Of a stretch of 20,489 nt of DNA, positions 7,037 to 15,235 are shown one piece after another. Position 1 is the first letter of the stretch; every line of letters starts with the position of its first letter. The stretch is from JAKOUL01 sp035378845 (lineage in GTDB: Bacteria; Dictyoglomota; Dictyoglomia; Dictyoglomales; Dictyoglomaceae), in NCBI GenBank assembly GCA_035378845.1, contig DAOSUP010000023.1, positions 1 to 20,489 of the forward strand, in the 5' to 3' direction. The position numbers were made by a program, and so were the translations under genes. Below the pieces are notes generated by a model that was not told the DNA's origin, made no database searches, and worked only from the letters and a program-made list of their open reading frames with translations.

Positions 7037-8509
7037 ATGGAGATAAGTTTATTAGAAGGATTTAAATTGATATTTCAACCCAATATGCTATTTTATCTTA
7101 TAGCAGGAACGATGGTGGGTATCATTGTAGGAGCAATTCCTGGTCTTTCAGCATCTACAGGAATAATATTATTCCTTCCCATTGCTTATAAAATGCCTGC
7201 CGCAGAAGCATTTATTGTAATGCTTGGAATATATGGAGGATCAATGTTTGGAGGTTCTATTCCGGCCATCCTTATAAGGACTCCTGGAACTCCGTCAGCA
7301 GGTGCAACGGTTCTTGATGGTTATCCATTAGTTCAAAAGGGAAAGGCAGGACTTGCCTTAGGGACATCTGCTATTGCCTCATCTATTGGAAGTCTTTTAA
7401 GTACCATTGCTTTAGTGATTATTGCTCCTCAACTGGCAAAAATGGCACTAAAATTTGGACCTCCTGAGTTTTTTGCCTTAGTAGTTTTTGGGCTTACGGC
7501 TATAGCTACAGTAACCGGAGAAGATATCCTTAAGGGCTTCATTTCAGCTTTTATAGGGCTCTTTTTAGCGACCATAGGGCTTGATCCTATTATGGGATAT
7601 ACAAGATTTTCTTTTGGCTCTTTATATTTAGAGAGTGGTATACCTCTTCTTCCTGTTATGATTGGGGTTTTTGCTATTGCTCAGGTTTTTAGAGATCTAC
7701 TTGGAGAGGAAAAGGGACAAATAATTGAGCGAAATGTTGTAAGGGTTATTCCTCCTAAAGAAGAAATGAAAGGTATAATTCTTGCTGCTCTATTTGGAAG
7801 TCTTGTAGGGATAATTATAGGAATAATACCTGGGATTGGAGGTTCTGTAGCTACTTATGTTGCTTATGGTCAGTATAAGAGGATCTCCAAGAAGGGGAAA
7901 CAGTTTGGAGAAGGTGTACTTGAGGGGATTGCAGTGCCAGAAGCTTCAAATAATGCTACCACAAGTGGAGCTTTAATTCCTCTTCTCACCCTTGGGGTTC
8001 CTGGAGATATAGTAACTGCTGTTCTTCTTGGTATATTAGTCCTTTTTGGGTTAAGACCTGGACCTCTGCTTTTTAGAGAACAACCTGAGTTTATAAATGA
8101 GATTTTTGCATCTATGTTTGTGATAGCCTTTTTAATCCTCATATTTGGTCTTATTTCAGCAAAATACAGCCCTAAACTTCTGACTATTCCTAAGAAATAC
8201 TTAACTCCTATTGTTCTTATCTTCTGTATTATAGGTGCCTATTCTTTAAATTCCAGTTTATATGATGTAGAGATTGCTATTCTATTTGGAGTTTTGGGGT
8301 ATTTTATGGAAAAATTTGGATTTTCAGTAACACCTCTTTTAATTAGTATGATTCTATGTCCTATTGCTGAAGGGGAATTAGGAAGGACTCTTCTTATCTC
8401 CAGAGGAGATTGGAGTGTTCTCTTTACAAGACCTATCTCCTTAATTTTCTTGGTACTTTCGGTGGTATTTGTCTGTTATGCCTTTAAGGGGAGGAAAGAA
8501 CAAAAATAA
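7037..8509 (+). CDS. tctA: Tripartite tricarboxylate transporter large permease TctA
   Basis: The 490-residue polytopic protein has both TctA signature halves. The first is GAIPGLSASTGIILFLPIAY at about 33-52, followed by GIYGGSMFGGSIPAILIRTPGTPSA. The inverted second copy is GIIPGIGGSVATYVAYGQYK at about 263-282, followed by EASNNATTSGALIPLLTLGVPGD. The two PGxxxS/T loops form the substrate path of this symporter family. About a dozen hydrophobic segments are visible and the length is normal (about 500). ATG 7037 has GGGAGG 9 bases upstream. It lies in the inner membrane with TctB and takes substrate from TctC. The downstream enzyme gene begins 16 bases after its stop, so transport and metabolism are co-transcribed. 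Confidence 0.95.
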   Translation: MEISLLEGFKLIFQPNMLFYLIAGTMVGIIVGAIPGLSASTGIILFLPIAYKMPAAEAFIVMLGIYGGSMFGGSIPAILIRTPGTPSAGATVLDGYPLVQKGKAGLALGTSAIASSIGSLLSTIALVIIAPQLAKMALKFGPPEFFALVVFGLTAIATVTGEDILKGFISAFIGLFLATIGLDPIMGYTRFSFGSLYLESGIPLLPVMIGVFAIAQVFRDLLGEEKGQIIERNVVRVIPPKEEMKGIILAALFGSLVGIIIGIIPGIGGSVATYVAYGQYKRISKKGKQFGEGVLEGIAVPEASNNATTSGALIPLLTLGVPGDIVTAVLLGILVLFGLRPGPLLFREQPEFINEIFASMFVIAFLILIFGLISAKYSPKLLTIPKKYLTPIVLIFCIIGAYSLNSSLYDVEIAILFGVLGYFMEKFGFSVTPLLISMILCPIAEGELGRTLLISRGDWSVLFTRPISLIFLVLSVVFVCYAFKGRKEQK

Positions 8510-8525
8510 TAAGGAGGAAAGGGTG

Positions 8526-9632
8526 ATGGATATTAAGGAAGAAATAAGAATTAAAAGAGATAGACTTATATCTTTAATGGAGGAGAATAATTTAAAGGCT
8601 TTAGTGCTTAAGAGGCATGCAAATTTTAGCTGGCTTACTGCAGGGGGAATAAATGTTCTTTGTACAGCTCAAGATACGGGAGTTACTACTTTACTTATTA
8701 CGCCTAAAAAAGATTATGTTATCACAAGTAACATAGAATACCCTCGCATGGAAATAGATGAGGAGATGAAAAAGAAGGGTTTTGAAATTGTAGAGTATCT
8801 ATGGCATGAAGGAAATGAGAATAATGTGATAAGAGAGATTGTTGGAGATTTGGAAAATATTGGGTGTGATATAACTATGCCTCCTTTTAAAGATGTTTCT
8901 TCTAAAATAAATAGATGTCGGTATCAATTATTAGAGCCTGAAATTGGAAGATATCTTAACTTAGGAGAAAGGGTATCCGATATTATAGAAGAAGTTGCTT
9001 GTTCTTCTCATCCTGGTCTTTATGAATCAGAGATTGCAGGGGAAATTGCAAGAAAATTATGGAAGGAGAGAATTGAGCCCATAGGTTTTCAGGTGGCAGC
9101 TGATGATAGAGTCTTTCTTTATAGACATCCAATTCCTAAGATGAATCCTGTAAGAAAGCACCTTCTTATCAGCATTATGGCAAGAAAATGGGGGCTTGTG
9201 ACCACTATAACTCGTATGGTTTACTTTGGAACCCCATCTCCAGAATATCTAAAGCAGTATAGAGATACCATAAGAATTGAGTGTGAGATGATTGCAGCGA
9301 CAAAACCTGGTGAGAAGGCAGTTACTCCTCTTAATAAGGCAGTAGAGATGTACGAAAAATTGGGATATAAAGATGAATGGAAGAGGCATCATCAAGGGGG
9401 AGCTATGGGATATTTCCCAAGAGATTATAGAGTTGATTTTAATTCTCAGGAAATAATCCTTGAAAATCAGGCTTTTTGCTACAATCCCTCTATAGCAGGG
9501 ACTAAATCGGAAGATGGCTTTATTGCAACATCTTCTGGACCTCTATTTATAACATATCCTAAAAGATATCCTGTAATAGAACTTGAAGTTGGAGGGATAA
9601 CATTTAAAAAGCCAGATCTTTTGATAATTTAG
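8526..9632 (+). CDS. M24 (pita-bread fold) family protein lacking most metal ligands
   Basis: The 368-residue protein has the two-domain layout of creatinase/prolidase (M24) proteins: an N-terminal domain (about 1-145) and a pita-bread domain (about 150-360). ATG 8526 has AGGAGG 8 bases upstream; an open frame reaches back into tctA but is unsupported. Against the M24 pattern, the two metal Asp positions are Ser216 and Thr227 (SIMARKWGLVTTITR). The metal His is Gly292 (HHQGGAMGY), the EP glutamate is Asn320 (YNPSI), and only Glu329 (KSEDGF) remains. The His before the core (RHPIP, His201) is kept; it matches the catalytic His of creatinase, an M24-fold amidinohydrolase that needs no metal. 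I therefore predict a metal-free hydrolase or lyase acting on the imported compound, not a peptidase. Substrate unknown. Confidence 0.8.
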   Translation: MDIKEEIRIKRDRLISLMEENNLKALVLKRHANFSWLTAGGINVLCTAQDTGVTTLLITPKKDYVITSNIEYPRMEIDEEMKKKGFEIVEYLWHEGNENNVIREIVGDLENIGCDITMPPFKDVSSKINRCRYQLLEPEIGRYLNLGERVSDIIEEVACSSHPGLYESEIAGEIARKLWKERIEPIGFQVAADDRVFLYRHPIPKMNPVRKHLLISIMARKWGLVTTITRMVYFGTPSPEYLKQYRDTIRIECEMIAATKPGEKAVTPLNKAVEMYEKLGYKDEWKRHHQGGAMGYFPRDYRVDFNSQEIILENQAFCYNPSIAGTKSEDGFIATSSGPLFITYPKRYPVIELEVGGITFKKPDLLII

Positions 9633-9643
9633 GAGGTAAAAAG

Positions 9644-10666
9644 ATGCAAGATATTGGAATTGCTATCGTGGGCTATGGAGTTGCAGCAGCGTTACATGCT
9701 AAAGGATTAAAAGAAGTAAAAGGAGCAAAACTTAAGGCATTTGTAGGAAGAAATTTAGAAAAAGCCCAAGGGATTGCAAAAGAGTATAATGTTCATGCTC
9801 TTTCCTTAGAGGAAGCATTAAAAAGAGATGATATAGATGCTTTTATTATTGCAACTCCTACAGGTACCCATTTGGATTATGTGAAAAAGATTGTGCCTTA
9901 CAAAAAGCATCTGCTTGTGGAAAAGCCATTGGAAAGTAATTTGGCAAGGACTGATGAGCTTATTGAGATATGTGAAAAGGAAGGGGTTATTTTAGGGTCT
10001 GTTTTTCAACATAGGTATGATGATGCAGCTCTTCAAATAAAAGAGTATCAAGATAAAAATCTTTTAGGGAAAATTATTTTGGGAAGTGTTTATGTTAAGT
10101 GGTATAGAAGTCAAGAGTATTATGATGGAAGACCTTGGAGAAAGAATGTTATGGATGCAGGTGGTGGAGTTTTAGCTCTTCAGGCTTCTCATACTATGGA
10201 TCTTCTTCTTTGGTATCTGGGAAAACCAAAAGAGGTGTTTGGATTCTTAAATATTGCTACTCATAAAGGTATAGAAGTAGAAGATATAGCTATAGCATCT
10301 ATTGAATTTGAAAATGGTGCTTTAGGTGGTATAGAGGCAAGTACATCTACTTATCCTGGATTTCCTGAAAGATTAGAACTTCATTTTGAAAAAGGGAGTG
10401 CCATAATTGAAGGGGGAAATTTAGTCTTTCTTAAAACCACAAATCCAGATCTTCCACAGATAGAAAGAGGAAGTGTAGGAGCCACAGGGGCTACTGACCC
10501 AAGTGCAGTGGACATAAAGCCTATTACGAGAATGATACAGGATTTTGTAGATGCCATTAGAGAGAATAGAAAACCTATGCTTGATGGTAAGGAAGGAAGA
10601 AGGGCAGTAGAGCTTATTGAGGCTATAAGGAGATCTTTTTTGGAAAAGAGGGTTATTTCTCTGTAA
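9644..10666 (+). CDS. Gfo/Idh/MocA family NAD(P)-dependent oxidoreductase
   Basis: The 340-residue protein has an N-terminal Rossmann domain with VGYGVAAALHAKGL (9-22) and ATPTGTH (70-76). The family's EKP motif is at 93-95, with catalytic Lys94. The C-terminal alpha/beta domain carries MDAGGGVLALQASHTMDLLLW (Asp171, His183, Asp186), the usual substrate and catalytic cluster. Family members oxidise or reduce sugars, inositols and related polyols with NAD(P). The length is normal. ATG 9644 follows the M24-like gene by 11 bases with GGAGG in the gap, so it belongs to the tct operon. A sugar-acid or polyol-like imported substrate is a reasonable inference. The exact reaction is unknown. Confidence 0.9.
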   Translation: MQDIGIAIVGYGVAAALHAKGLKEVKGAKLKAFVGRNLEKAQGIAKEYNVHALSLEEALKRDDIDAFIIATPTGTHLDYVKKIVPYKKHLLVEKPLESNLARTDELIEICEKEGVILGSVFQHRYDDAALQIKEYQDKNLLGKIILGSVYVKWYRSQEYYDGRPWRKNVMDAGGGVLALQASHTMDLLLWYLGKPKEVFGFLNIATHKGIEVEDIAIASIEFENGALGGIEASTSTYPGFPERLELHFEKGSAIIEGGNLVFLKTTNPDLPQIERGSVGATGATDPSAVDIKPITRMIQDFVDAIRENRKPMLDGKEGRRAVELIEAIRRSFLEKRVISL

Positions 10667-10687
10667 ATTATATAAAATTTTTTTAAG

Positions 10688-10712
10688 TTATCTGATATTT
10701 GATATTTGATAT
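10688..10712 (+). promoter_or_regulatory. Candidate GntR operator C (TRAP binding-protein gene)
   Basis: TTATCTGATAT (10688-10698) is the exact reverse complement of the near-palindrome in front of the GntR gene. Two further GATAT half-sites follow at 10701-10705 and 10708-10712, about 7 bases apart. The cluster overlaps the -35 box of the adjacent promoter. Confidence 0.6.
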
Positions 10713-10727
10713 AACACATGTTATAGT
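10699..10727 (+). promoter_or_regulatory. Promoter of the TRAP binding-protein gene
   Basis: A -35 box TTGATA (10699-10704), a 17-base spacer and a -10 box TATAGT (10722-10727) precede the gene. The spacer and -10 contain an inverted repeat TATAACA-CA-TGTTATA (10710-10725), possibly a second regulatory site. The gene can therefore be transcribed separately from the tct operon. Confidence 0.55.
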
Positions 10728-10764
10728 TAAGATATAAATTCTTTCTAAAAGGAGGTTTTAAAAA

Positions 10765-11748
10765 ATGGGGGGACATATTAAAAAGTTATCAGTTTTGTTT
10801 CTTCTCATTCTCTTTGTGTCTGTTATTTCTCCTGCTCAATCTAATATCACAATAAGGGCATCTTCTCCTTTCCCAAAGGGACATATTATTACCGAAGCAA
10901 TGGAGAATTTTAAGAGCATTGTTGAAGAGGAGACGAGAGGAAGAATTAAGGTAGAACTTCTGATTGCTCAAGATACCGAGGAAGAGGCAAATGAGAAATG
11001 TGCTAAAGGAATAGTGGATATGCAATTTACAGGGGGAAGGGCTTTAGAAGTTTTTGCACCTCAATACTTCTTTATGAATGCGCCCTTTGTACTAAAAGAT
11101 TATGAACATTTTGTTAGATTAATGAAAGGACAGATAGGAGAAAAGGCGAAGAAGGAGATATTGGAAAAGGGGAATATGTATACTTTAGGATATCTTTACA
11201 GGGGATATAGGCAGACGACTTCAAACAAGCCTATACTGAGCTTAAAGGATCTTGAAGGATTAAAGTTAAGGCTTCCAGTAGTGCCCACATGGATAAAGGT
11301 ATGGGAAGCTTTGGGGACAAAACCTGTTCCTGTTACTCTTGCAGAGCTTTATAAGGCATTAAAGGATGGCACAGCAGAAGCTTCCGAGGGAGATTTAACT
11401 CAGGTTTCTGGATATAAGCTTTATGAGGTACAATCCTATCTTATAATTACAAACCATCTTGTCTCCTTTGGATGGGTACATATGTACAGACCAACCTTTG
11501 ATAAGTTGTCTATTGAGGATCAAAAATTAATTGCTTCAACAGTGGAAAAAGTATGTGATATGGCTACTAAGAAACTTCTTGCCAGTGAAAATGATGTTAT
11601 AAAACTTCTTCTTGAGAATGGAATGAAAGTTATATATCTTGATGCAAAAACCATGGATCAGATTCGTGAAAAAGCAAGACCAGCAGTAGAAGAGCTATTT
11701 AGGACTACCTGGCCTGTAACTACTTGGGAAGAGGTATTAGCACAGTAG
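10765..11748 (+). CDS. dctP: TRAP transporter DctP-type solute-binding protein (orphan)
   Basis: The 327-residue protein has a Sec signal peptide (hydrophobic about 8-22, cleavage near SPAQ) and no lipobox. The mature part follows the DctP/TAXI-like TRAP pattern. It begins TIRASSPFPKGHIITEAMENFK, then has TRGRIKVELLIAQ, GIVDMQFTG and YFFMNAPFVLKDYEHF. The segment LEGLKLRLPVVPTW carries Arg169, the position of the conserved arginine that salt-bridges the substrate carboxylate. AGGAGG (10750-10755) lies 9 bases before ATG 10765. No DctQ or DctM membrane genes occur in this window, so it either works with a TRAP permease elsewhere or serves as a scavenging or sensing protein. A shared operator ties it to the tct cluster. 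A strong terminator follows. Confidence 0.92.
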   Translation: MGGHIKKLSVLFLLILFVSVISPAQSNITIRASSPFPKGHIITEAMENFKSIVEEETRGRIKVELLIAQDTEEEANEKCAKGIVDMQFTGGRALEVFAPQYFFMNAPFVLKDYEHFVRLMKGQIGEKAKKEILEKGNMYTLGYLYRGYRQTTSNKPILSLKDLEGLKLRLPVVPTWIKVWEALGTKPVPVTLAELYKALKDGTAEASEGDLTQVSGYKLYEVQSYLIITNHLVSFGWVHMYRPTFDKLSIEDQKLIASTVEKVCDMATKKLLASENDVIKLLLENGMKVIYLDAKTMDQIREKARPAVEELFRTTWPVTTWEEVLAQ

Positions 11749-11761
11749 TAGTTTCCAATTT

Positions 11762-11805
11762 GGAGTCCCTCTCATTTAAAATGAGAGGGACTCCTTTATT
11801 TTTCA
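11762..11805 (+). terminator. Rho-independent terminator between convergent genes
   Basis: A 16-base perfect inverted repeat (11762-11777 with 11779-11794; GGAGTCCCTCTCAT and its complement) is followed by TTTATTTTT on the plus strand. It starts 13 bases after the dctP stop. The convergent response-regulator gene ends at 11796, so the hairpin probably serves both transcripts. Confidence 0.88.
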
Positions 11806-13310
11806 TCTTTTTGGAGCATATAGGAATCTTTAAAGTTCTTGGGACAAGTTCCAACGTATTTTTTAAATTTTAAAGTGAAATAGTCCACATCTTCATATCC
11901 TACTTTTTCAGCTACCTCTTGTACTTTTAATCCCTTAAGGAGAAGTTCTTTTGCTTTATTTATGCGCACTTTATCAAGATAGGTATTGAAATTTTCTCCT
12001 AAGTTTCTTTTAAAGATCTTTCCCAAGTAACAGCTATTGTAACCAAACTCTTCTGCCAAATCTTTTAGTCTCAAGTTTCTGAAATAATTTTTTTCAATAT
12101 ATCCTGTTATCTTTGAGACAGTTAGACTATCTTGAGACTCTGGTAAAGAAGACATGAGATCAAAGAGAAGACCTCTTAAAAGATTTGTAAGGTCAAAAAT
12201 ATTTTCTTTTTTGTAAAACTCCATTAGTAGCTTTTCATTAACTTGGCTCTTACAGTGATTTTCTAATTGGGGATATGTATAAGAGATTTGATTTAGAATT
12301 TCAAGAAAGATCTTAAGGTATCTTATTTTTATGTCTTCTTCTGGAAGTTTTCTTCTTATACAGTCTTTCATTTTGATCTCTAAGATCTCTTCTACTTTAC
12401 AAAAGTCTTGTTTTTCTAAAGCTTTTGCTAATTTTAAAATTATTTCAGAATCATCTATAAAAGAATCTTTTCCATTCTCTGCAAAGTCTTCTAAATAGAG
12501 TATTCCTTTTTCTCCTATTAAAAATTTATATGAAAGTAGTCCTAATGCACTCTGGAAGGAATTTTTGATCTCTGAGAAGTTATAGACCCTTTCTCCCACA
12601 GAGATAATAGAATATATCTTATATTTTGTGCTTATGAGGTTTCTTATCCTCTTTAAGTTCCTTTTTTCTCTTTCTCCAACCTCCTTTAGAAGAATACATA
12701 TAAGATCTTCTATAGGAAATACATATCCTTGAAAGAAATTTTTAAGTTCTAAGATTAATTTTTCATCGTTTGGCTTTATAAGGGCTATTTGGTAGGAATC
12801 CCATGGAAAATCAAAATCATATGTTCCATTTATATCCTCAAGATTAAAAGTTTTGTTATCTCTAACTATACTTTCTAAAATTTTTTCTCTTGAAAGTTCT
12901 ATACTTTTTGTTAGAGTTATTTTTTCTCTTCTTTCTTTCTCTAAGTCTTCATATATCTTTCTGATCTTTTCTAATAGAACTTCAGGATCAATAGGCTTTA
13001 TAAGATAAGTTTTTACACCTAAATCTATAGCTTTTCTGGCATATTCAAATTCTGGATATCCTGTAATTATTATTACTTTAGTATCTATTTTCTCCTCTGT
13101 TATCCTCTTAATAAGCTCCAACCCATCTAAACCTGGCATTTTGATGTCAATGAGGCAAAGCTCAGGTTTTAGTCTTGTTATCTTTTTATAAGCATCTACC
13201 CCATCAGAGGCATCACAAATGATTTTAAAGCCTTCTTTTTGCCAGTCTATAACTTTTTTAATACCCTCTCTAATAATCTTCTCATCATCTGCTATTATCA
13301 CTCTATACAT
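11796..13310 (-). CDS. YesN-type response regulator (receiver + AraC HTH)
   Basis: The 504-residue protein has an N-terminal receiver domain: acidic pocket IIADDE, phosphoacceptor Asp55 in LCLIDIKMPG, and Lys in TYLIKPID at about 105. A long middle region (about 130-395) is typical of YesN proteins. A C-terminal AraC double helix-turn-helix (about 400-500) reads YIEKNYFRNLRLKDLAEEFG, YLGKIFKRNLGENFNTYL, KVGYEDVDYFTLKFKKYVGTCP. Such regulators control nearby carbohydrate ABC transporters on receiving phosphate from a YesM kinase. ATG 13310 overlaps the kinase stop by 8 bases, with GAGGAG just upstream, so the pair is translationally coupled. An in-frame upstream start (13337) would extend into the kinase gene and is less likely. 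The target is probably the divergent importer operon. Confidence 0.92.
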   Translation of the reverse strand: MYRVIIADDEKIIREGIKKVIDWQKEGFKIICDASDGVDAYKKITRLKPELCLIDIKMPGLDGLELIKRITEEKIDTKVIIITGYPEFEYARKAIDLGVKTYLIKPIDPEVLLEKIRKIYEDLEKERREKITLTKSIELSREKILESIVRDNKTFNLEDINGTYDFDFPWDSYQIALIKPNDEKLILELKNFFQGYVFPIEDLICILLKEVGEREKRNLKRIRNLISTKYKIYSIISVGERVYNFSEIKNSFQSALGLLSYKFLIGEKGILYLEDFAENGKDSFIDDSEIILKLAKALEKQDFCKVEEILEIKMKDCIRRKLPEEDIKIRYLKIFLEILNQISYTYPQLENHCKSQVNEKLLMEFYKKENIFDLTNLLRGLLFDLMSSLPESQDSLTVSKITGYIEKNYFRNLRLKDLAEEFGYNSCYLGKIFKRNLGENFNTYLDKVRINKAKELLLKGLKVQEVAEKVGYEDVDYFTLKFKKYVGTCPKNFKDSYMLQKDEK

Positions 13311-15054
13311 TTTCGTCTCCTCTTGTAACCTTATCATAAGGCAAGATTATTTGCACTTTTGTGCCTTTTCCTTCTTCGCTCTCTACATTTATTCCATATT
13401 CTTCTCCATAGTGAAGTTTTATTCTCTCTTTTATATTCATTAATGCTGTATTCTTCTCAAAAATTAGATCTTTTGTACTCTTATCTATACCTATACCATT
13501 ATCTATTACAGAAATAATTAAGTTACTATTCTCTCTATTTACTAAAATCTGAATAAAACCTCTTTCTATTTGCTTCTCTAAACCGTGGATTATAGAATTT
13601 TCTACAAGAGGCTGGATAAGAAATGGAATGATATAAATCTTAGATGGATCCTCGTGAAGTTCTATCTTATAGTCTATTCTATCAAATCTATATTTCTGTA
13701 TCTCTAAGTAATCTCTAACAATACTTATTTCTTCCTCAAGTTTTATTACATGACCAGGAAACTCAATGGTTTTTCTTAATAAATCGCCGAGTTTCAGGGA
13801 GATATCTGCTATCTCTTTCTGGTTATTACAAACAGCAAGCATGTGGATGGTTTCCAGAGTATTAAATAAGAAGTGTGGATTGAGCTGATTTGTAAGAAGT
13901 TTTAATTTCGCTTCTTTTTCCCTTAAAAGGGTCTCATTTTTCTGTAAGTTTGCAACATAGACTTCTTGAATAAGCTTTTCTATATCACTTGCCATTTCCA
14001 TTATATTTTCTGCTAAAGTTCCAATTTCATCCTTTCCTTTTATTGGAATATTAAAGTTAAGATTTCCTTTTGAGATCTCTTCAACTCCTTGAATTAGAAT
14101 ATCTACTCTTTTACTCATAGTTTTTGAAAAGAGAAATATAACTAAGGAAGAGACTAAGATACTTATTAATGTTATGCTTAGAGCTAAATATTGCATTCTC
14201 TTAGGAGCATCAAATATAAAGGATACGGGGATCATACTTACTAAGAAAAAATCTTTGGTTTCTCCTGGAAGTGGAAGATAACGTCCAAAAATTCTATACT
14301 CGTTCCCTTCAAAGTTAAATGTAGTTCCATTGTTTTTAAAAGAGTCTGTTAGGTTAACATTTATAGCCTTGTTAAGAAGATCTTCTCTCTGAGACACTAC
14401 AACTCTTTTTTGAGAGTCCAGAATAAAGGTATCAAATTGAGGATGATACAGGATATTATTTAATTCATTTTTATTCAAATTTATGACAAGAACACCAAAT
14501 CTTTCATTATATACATCTCTAAGAAGCCTAACTAAACTGAGATAATATTGAGGAGAAACATCTCTTTCTTCATTAATTAATTCCCATCGGATAAATCCAT
14601 TAAGCTTATAGGCTAATTTATACCATTCTGTGTCTTTTACATAGGTGTCTTGGTAGAATATACCATTCTCAAGAATTGTACTGTTATCAGTGTATATTCT
14701 TATGTGGGCTATACTTTTTGAAAATAACGTCTTAAAGTTTTCAATCTCCTTATACTGAGAATACTCCATGTATGTTTCTAAAGGGCTTTTATACTTGTGG
14801 AGAAGTAAATCTTTCAATCTCTGATCTATCATTAATTTATTAGAGATGTTTACTGCCTCATTAATCCTCTCTAAAACTCTTACCTGTGATAACTCTAAAT
14901 GGTTGTAAATTTCCTGAGAGACATTTTCAAGAGCAAAACTTCTAAAATTTAATATAGCTGTAGTTCCTAAAATAGTGATGGGAATAAAAGCAAGAATAAG
15001 ATAAGTGATTAGAAGTTTCTCATGCATCTTTAGGTCATAAAACTTAAATTTCAT
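13303..15054 (-). CDS. YesM-type sensor histidine kinase
   Basis: The 583-residue protein has a membrane segment at about 14-36, an extracytoplasmic dCache-like sensor region (about 40-285) and a second membrane segment (about 288-310). A HAMP domain follows (about 311-363), then a short coiled coil. The LytS/YesM-type kinase core has the phosphoacceptor His394 in LNPHFLFNTLETIH. The ATPase domain shows an N-box IQPLVENSIIHGLE and a G1 box DNGIGID. ATG 15054 has AAGGGG about 10 bases upstream. The sensor faces the same compartment as the importer's binding protein, so it probably senses the same sugar or the loaded binding protein. It is divergent from that operon and coupled to the response regulator. 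Confidence 0.93.
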   Translation of the reverse strand: MKFKFYDLKMHEKLLITYLILAFIPITILGTTAILNFRSFALENVSQEIYNHLELSQVRVLERINEAVNISNKLMIDQRLKDLLLHKYKSPLETYMEYSQYKEIENFKTLFSKSIAHIRIYTDNSTILENGIFYQDTYVKDTEWYKLAYKLNGFIRWELINEERDVSPQYYLSLVRLLRDVYNERFGVLVINLNKNELNNILYHPQFDTFILDSQKRVVVSQREDLLNKAINVNLTDSFKNNGTTFNFEGNEYRIFGRYLPLPGETKDFFLVSMIPVSFIFDAPKRMQYLALSITLISILVSSLVIFLFSKTMSKRVDILIQGVEEISKGNLNFNIPIKGKDEIGTLAENIMEMASDIEKLIQEVYVANLQKNETLLREKEAKLKLLTNQLNPHFLFNTLETIHMLAVCNNQKEIADISLKLGDLLRKTIEFPGHVIKLEEEISIVRDYLEIQKYRFDRIDYKIELHEDPSKIYIIPFLIQPLVENSIIHGLEKQIERGFIQILVNRENSNLIISVIDNGIGIDKSTKDLIFEKNTALMNIKERIKLHYGEEYGINVESEEGKGTKVQIILPYDKVTRGDENV

Positions 15055-15095
15055 TATTAACTACCCCTTAATCTGATCCCTTAACTAATAGTATA

Positions 15096-15115
15096 TAAAT
15101 AAATGTATTTATTTA
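15096..15115. promoter_or_regulatory. 20-bp palindrome in the kinase/importer divergent region
   Basis: TAAATAAAT-GT-ATTTATTTA is a perfect inverted repeat with 9-bp arms. It falls between a possible minus-strand -10 (TATACT, 15095-15090) and a weak -35 (TTTTAA, 15118-15113) for the kinase gene. It may be an operator, but the AT-only arms could also arise by chance. Confidence 0.35.
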
Positions 15116-15129
15116 AAAGTTAAAAATGT

Positions 15130-15159
15130 CTAATTTAGGGAGGAATTTTAGACTAATTT
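15130..15159 (+). promoter_or_regulatory. Direct repeat, possible AraC-type binding sites
   Basis: CTAATTT occurs at 15130-15136 and again at 15153-15159, a 23-base offset on the same DNA face. It lies about 80-105 bases before the importer operon. AraC-domain response regulators often bind such direct repeats upstream of their target promoters. Weak evidence: the repeat is short and AT-rich, and no clear -10/-35 pair was found for the importer. Confidence 0.3.
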
Positions 15160-15235
15160 TTCAGGTTTAAATTATCAGATTTTTCTTTAAACTTTAATTA
15201 AAGAAGATTTATTTAGTGTATGGAGGCTTTTTGAG

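Noticed and set aside
8469..8525. Upstream extension of the M24-like frame into tctA
   Set aside because: The extension overlaps the tctA C-terminus and lacks a ribosome binding site, whereas ATG 8526 has AGGAGG 8 bases upstream.
8526..9632. Calling this gene an active Xaa-Pro aminopeptidase or prolidase
   Set aside because: Four of the five required metal ligands are replaced, so the usual annotation would be misleading.
10381..10776. A 131-codon antisense open frame across the end of the Gfo/Idh/MocA gene and the dctP promoter
   Set aside because: It is antisense to a well-supported family domain, has no family resemblance and would cover the operator/promoter region. Shadow frame.
10765..11748. 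Reading the TRAP binding protein as a second TctC
   Set aside because: It lacks the glycine-rich Bug loops and instead has the DctP pattern, including the LKLRLPVV segment with the substrate arginine.
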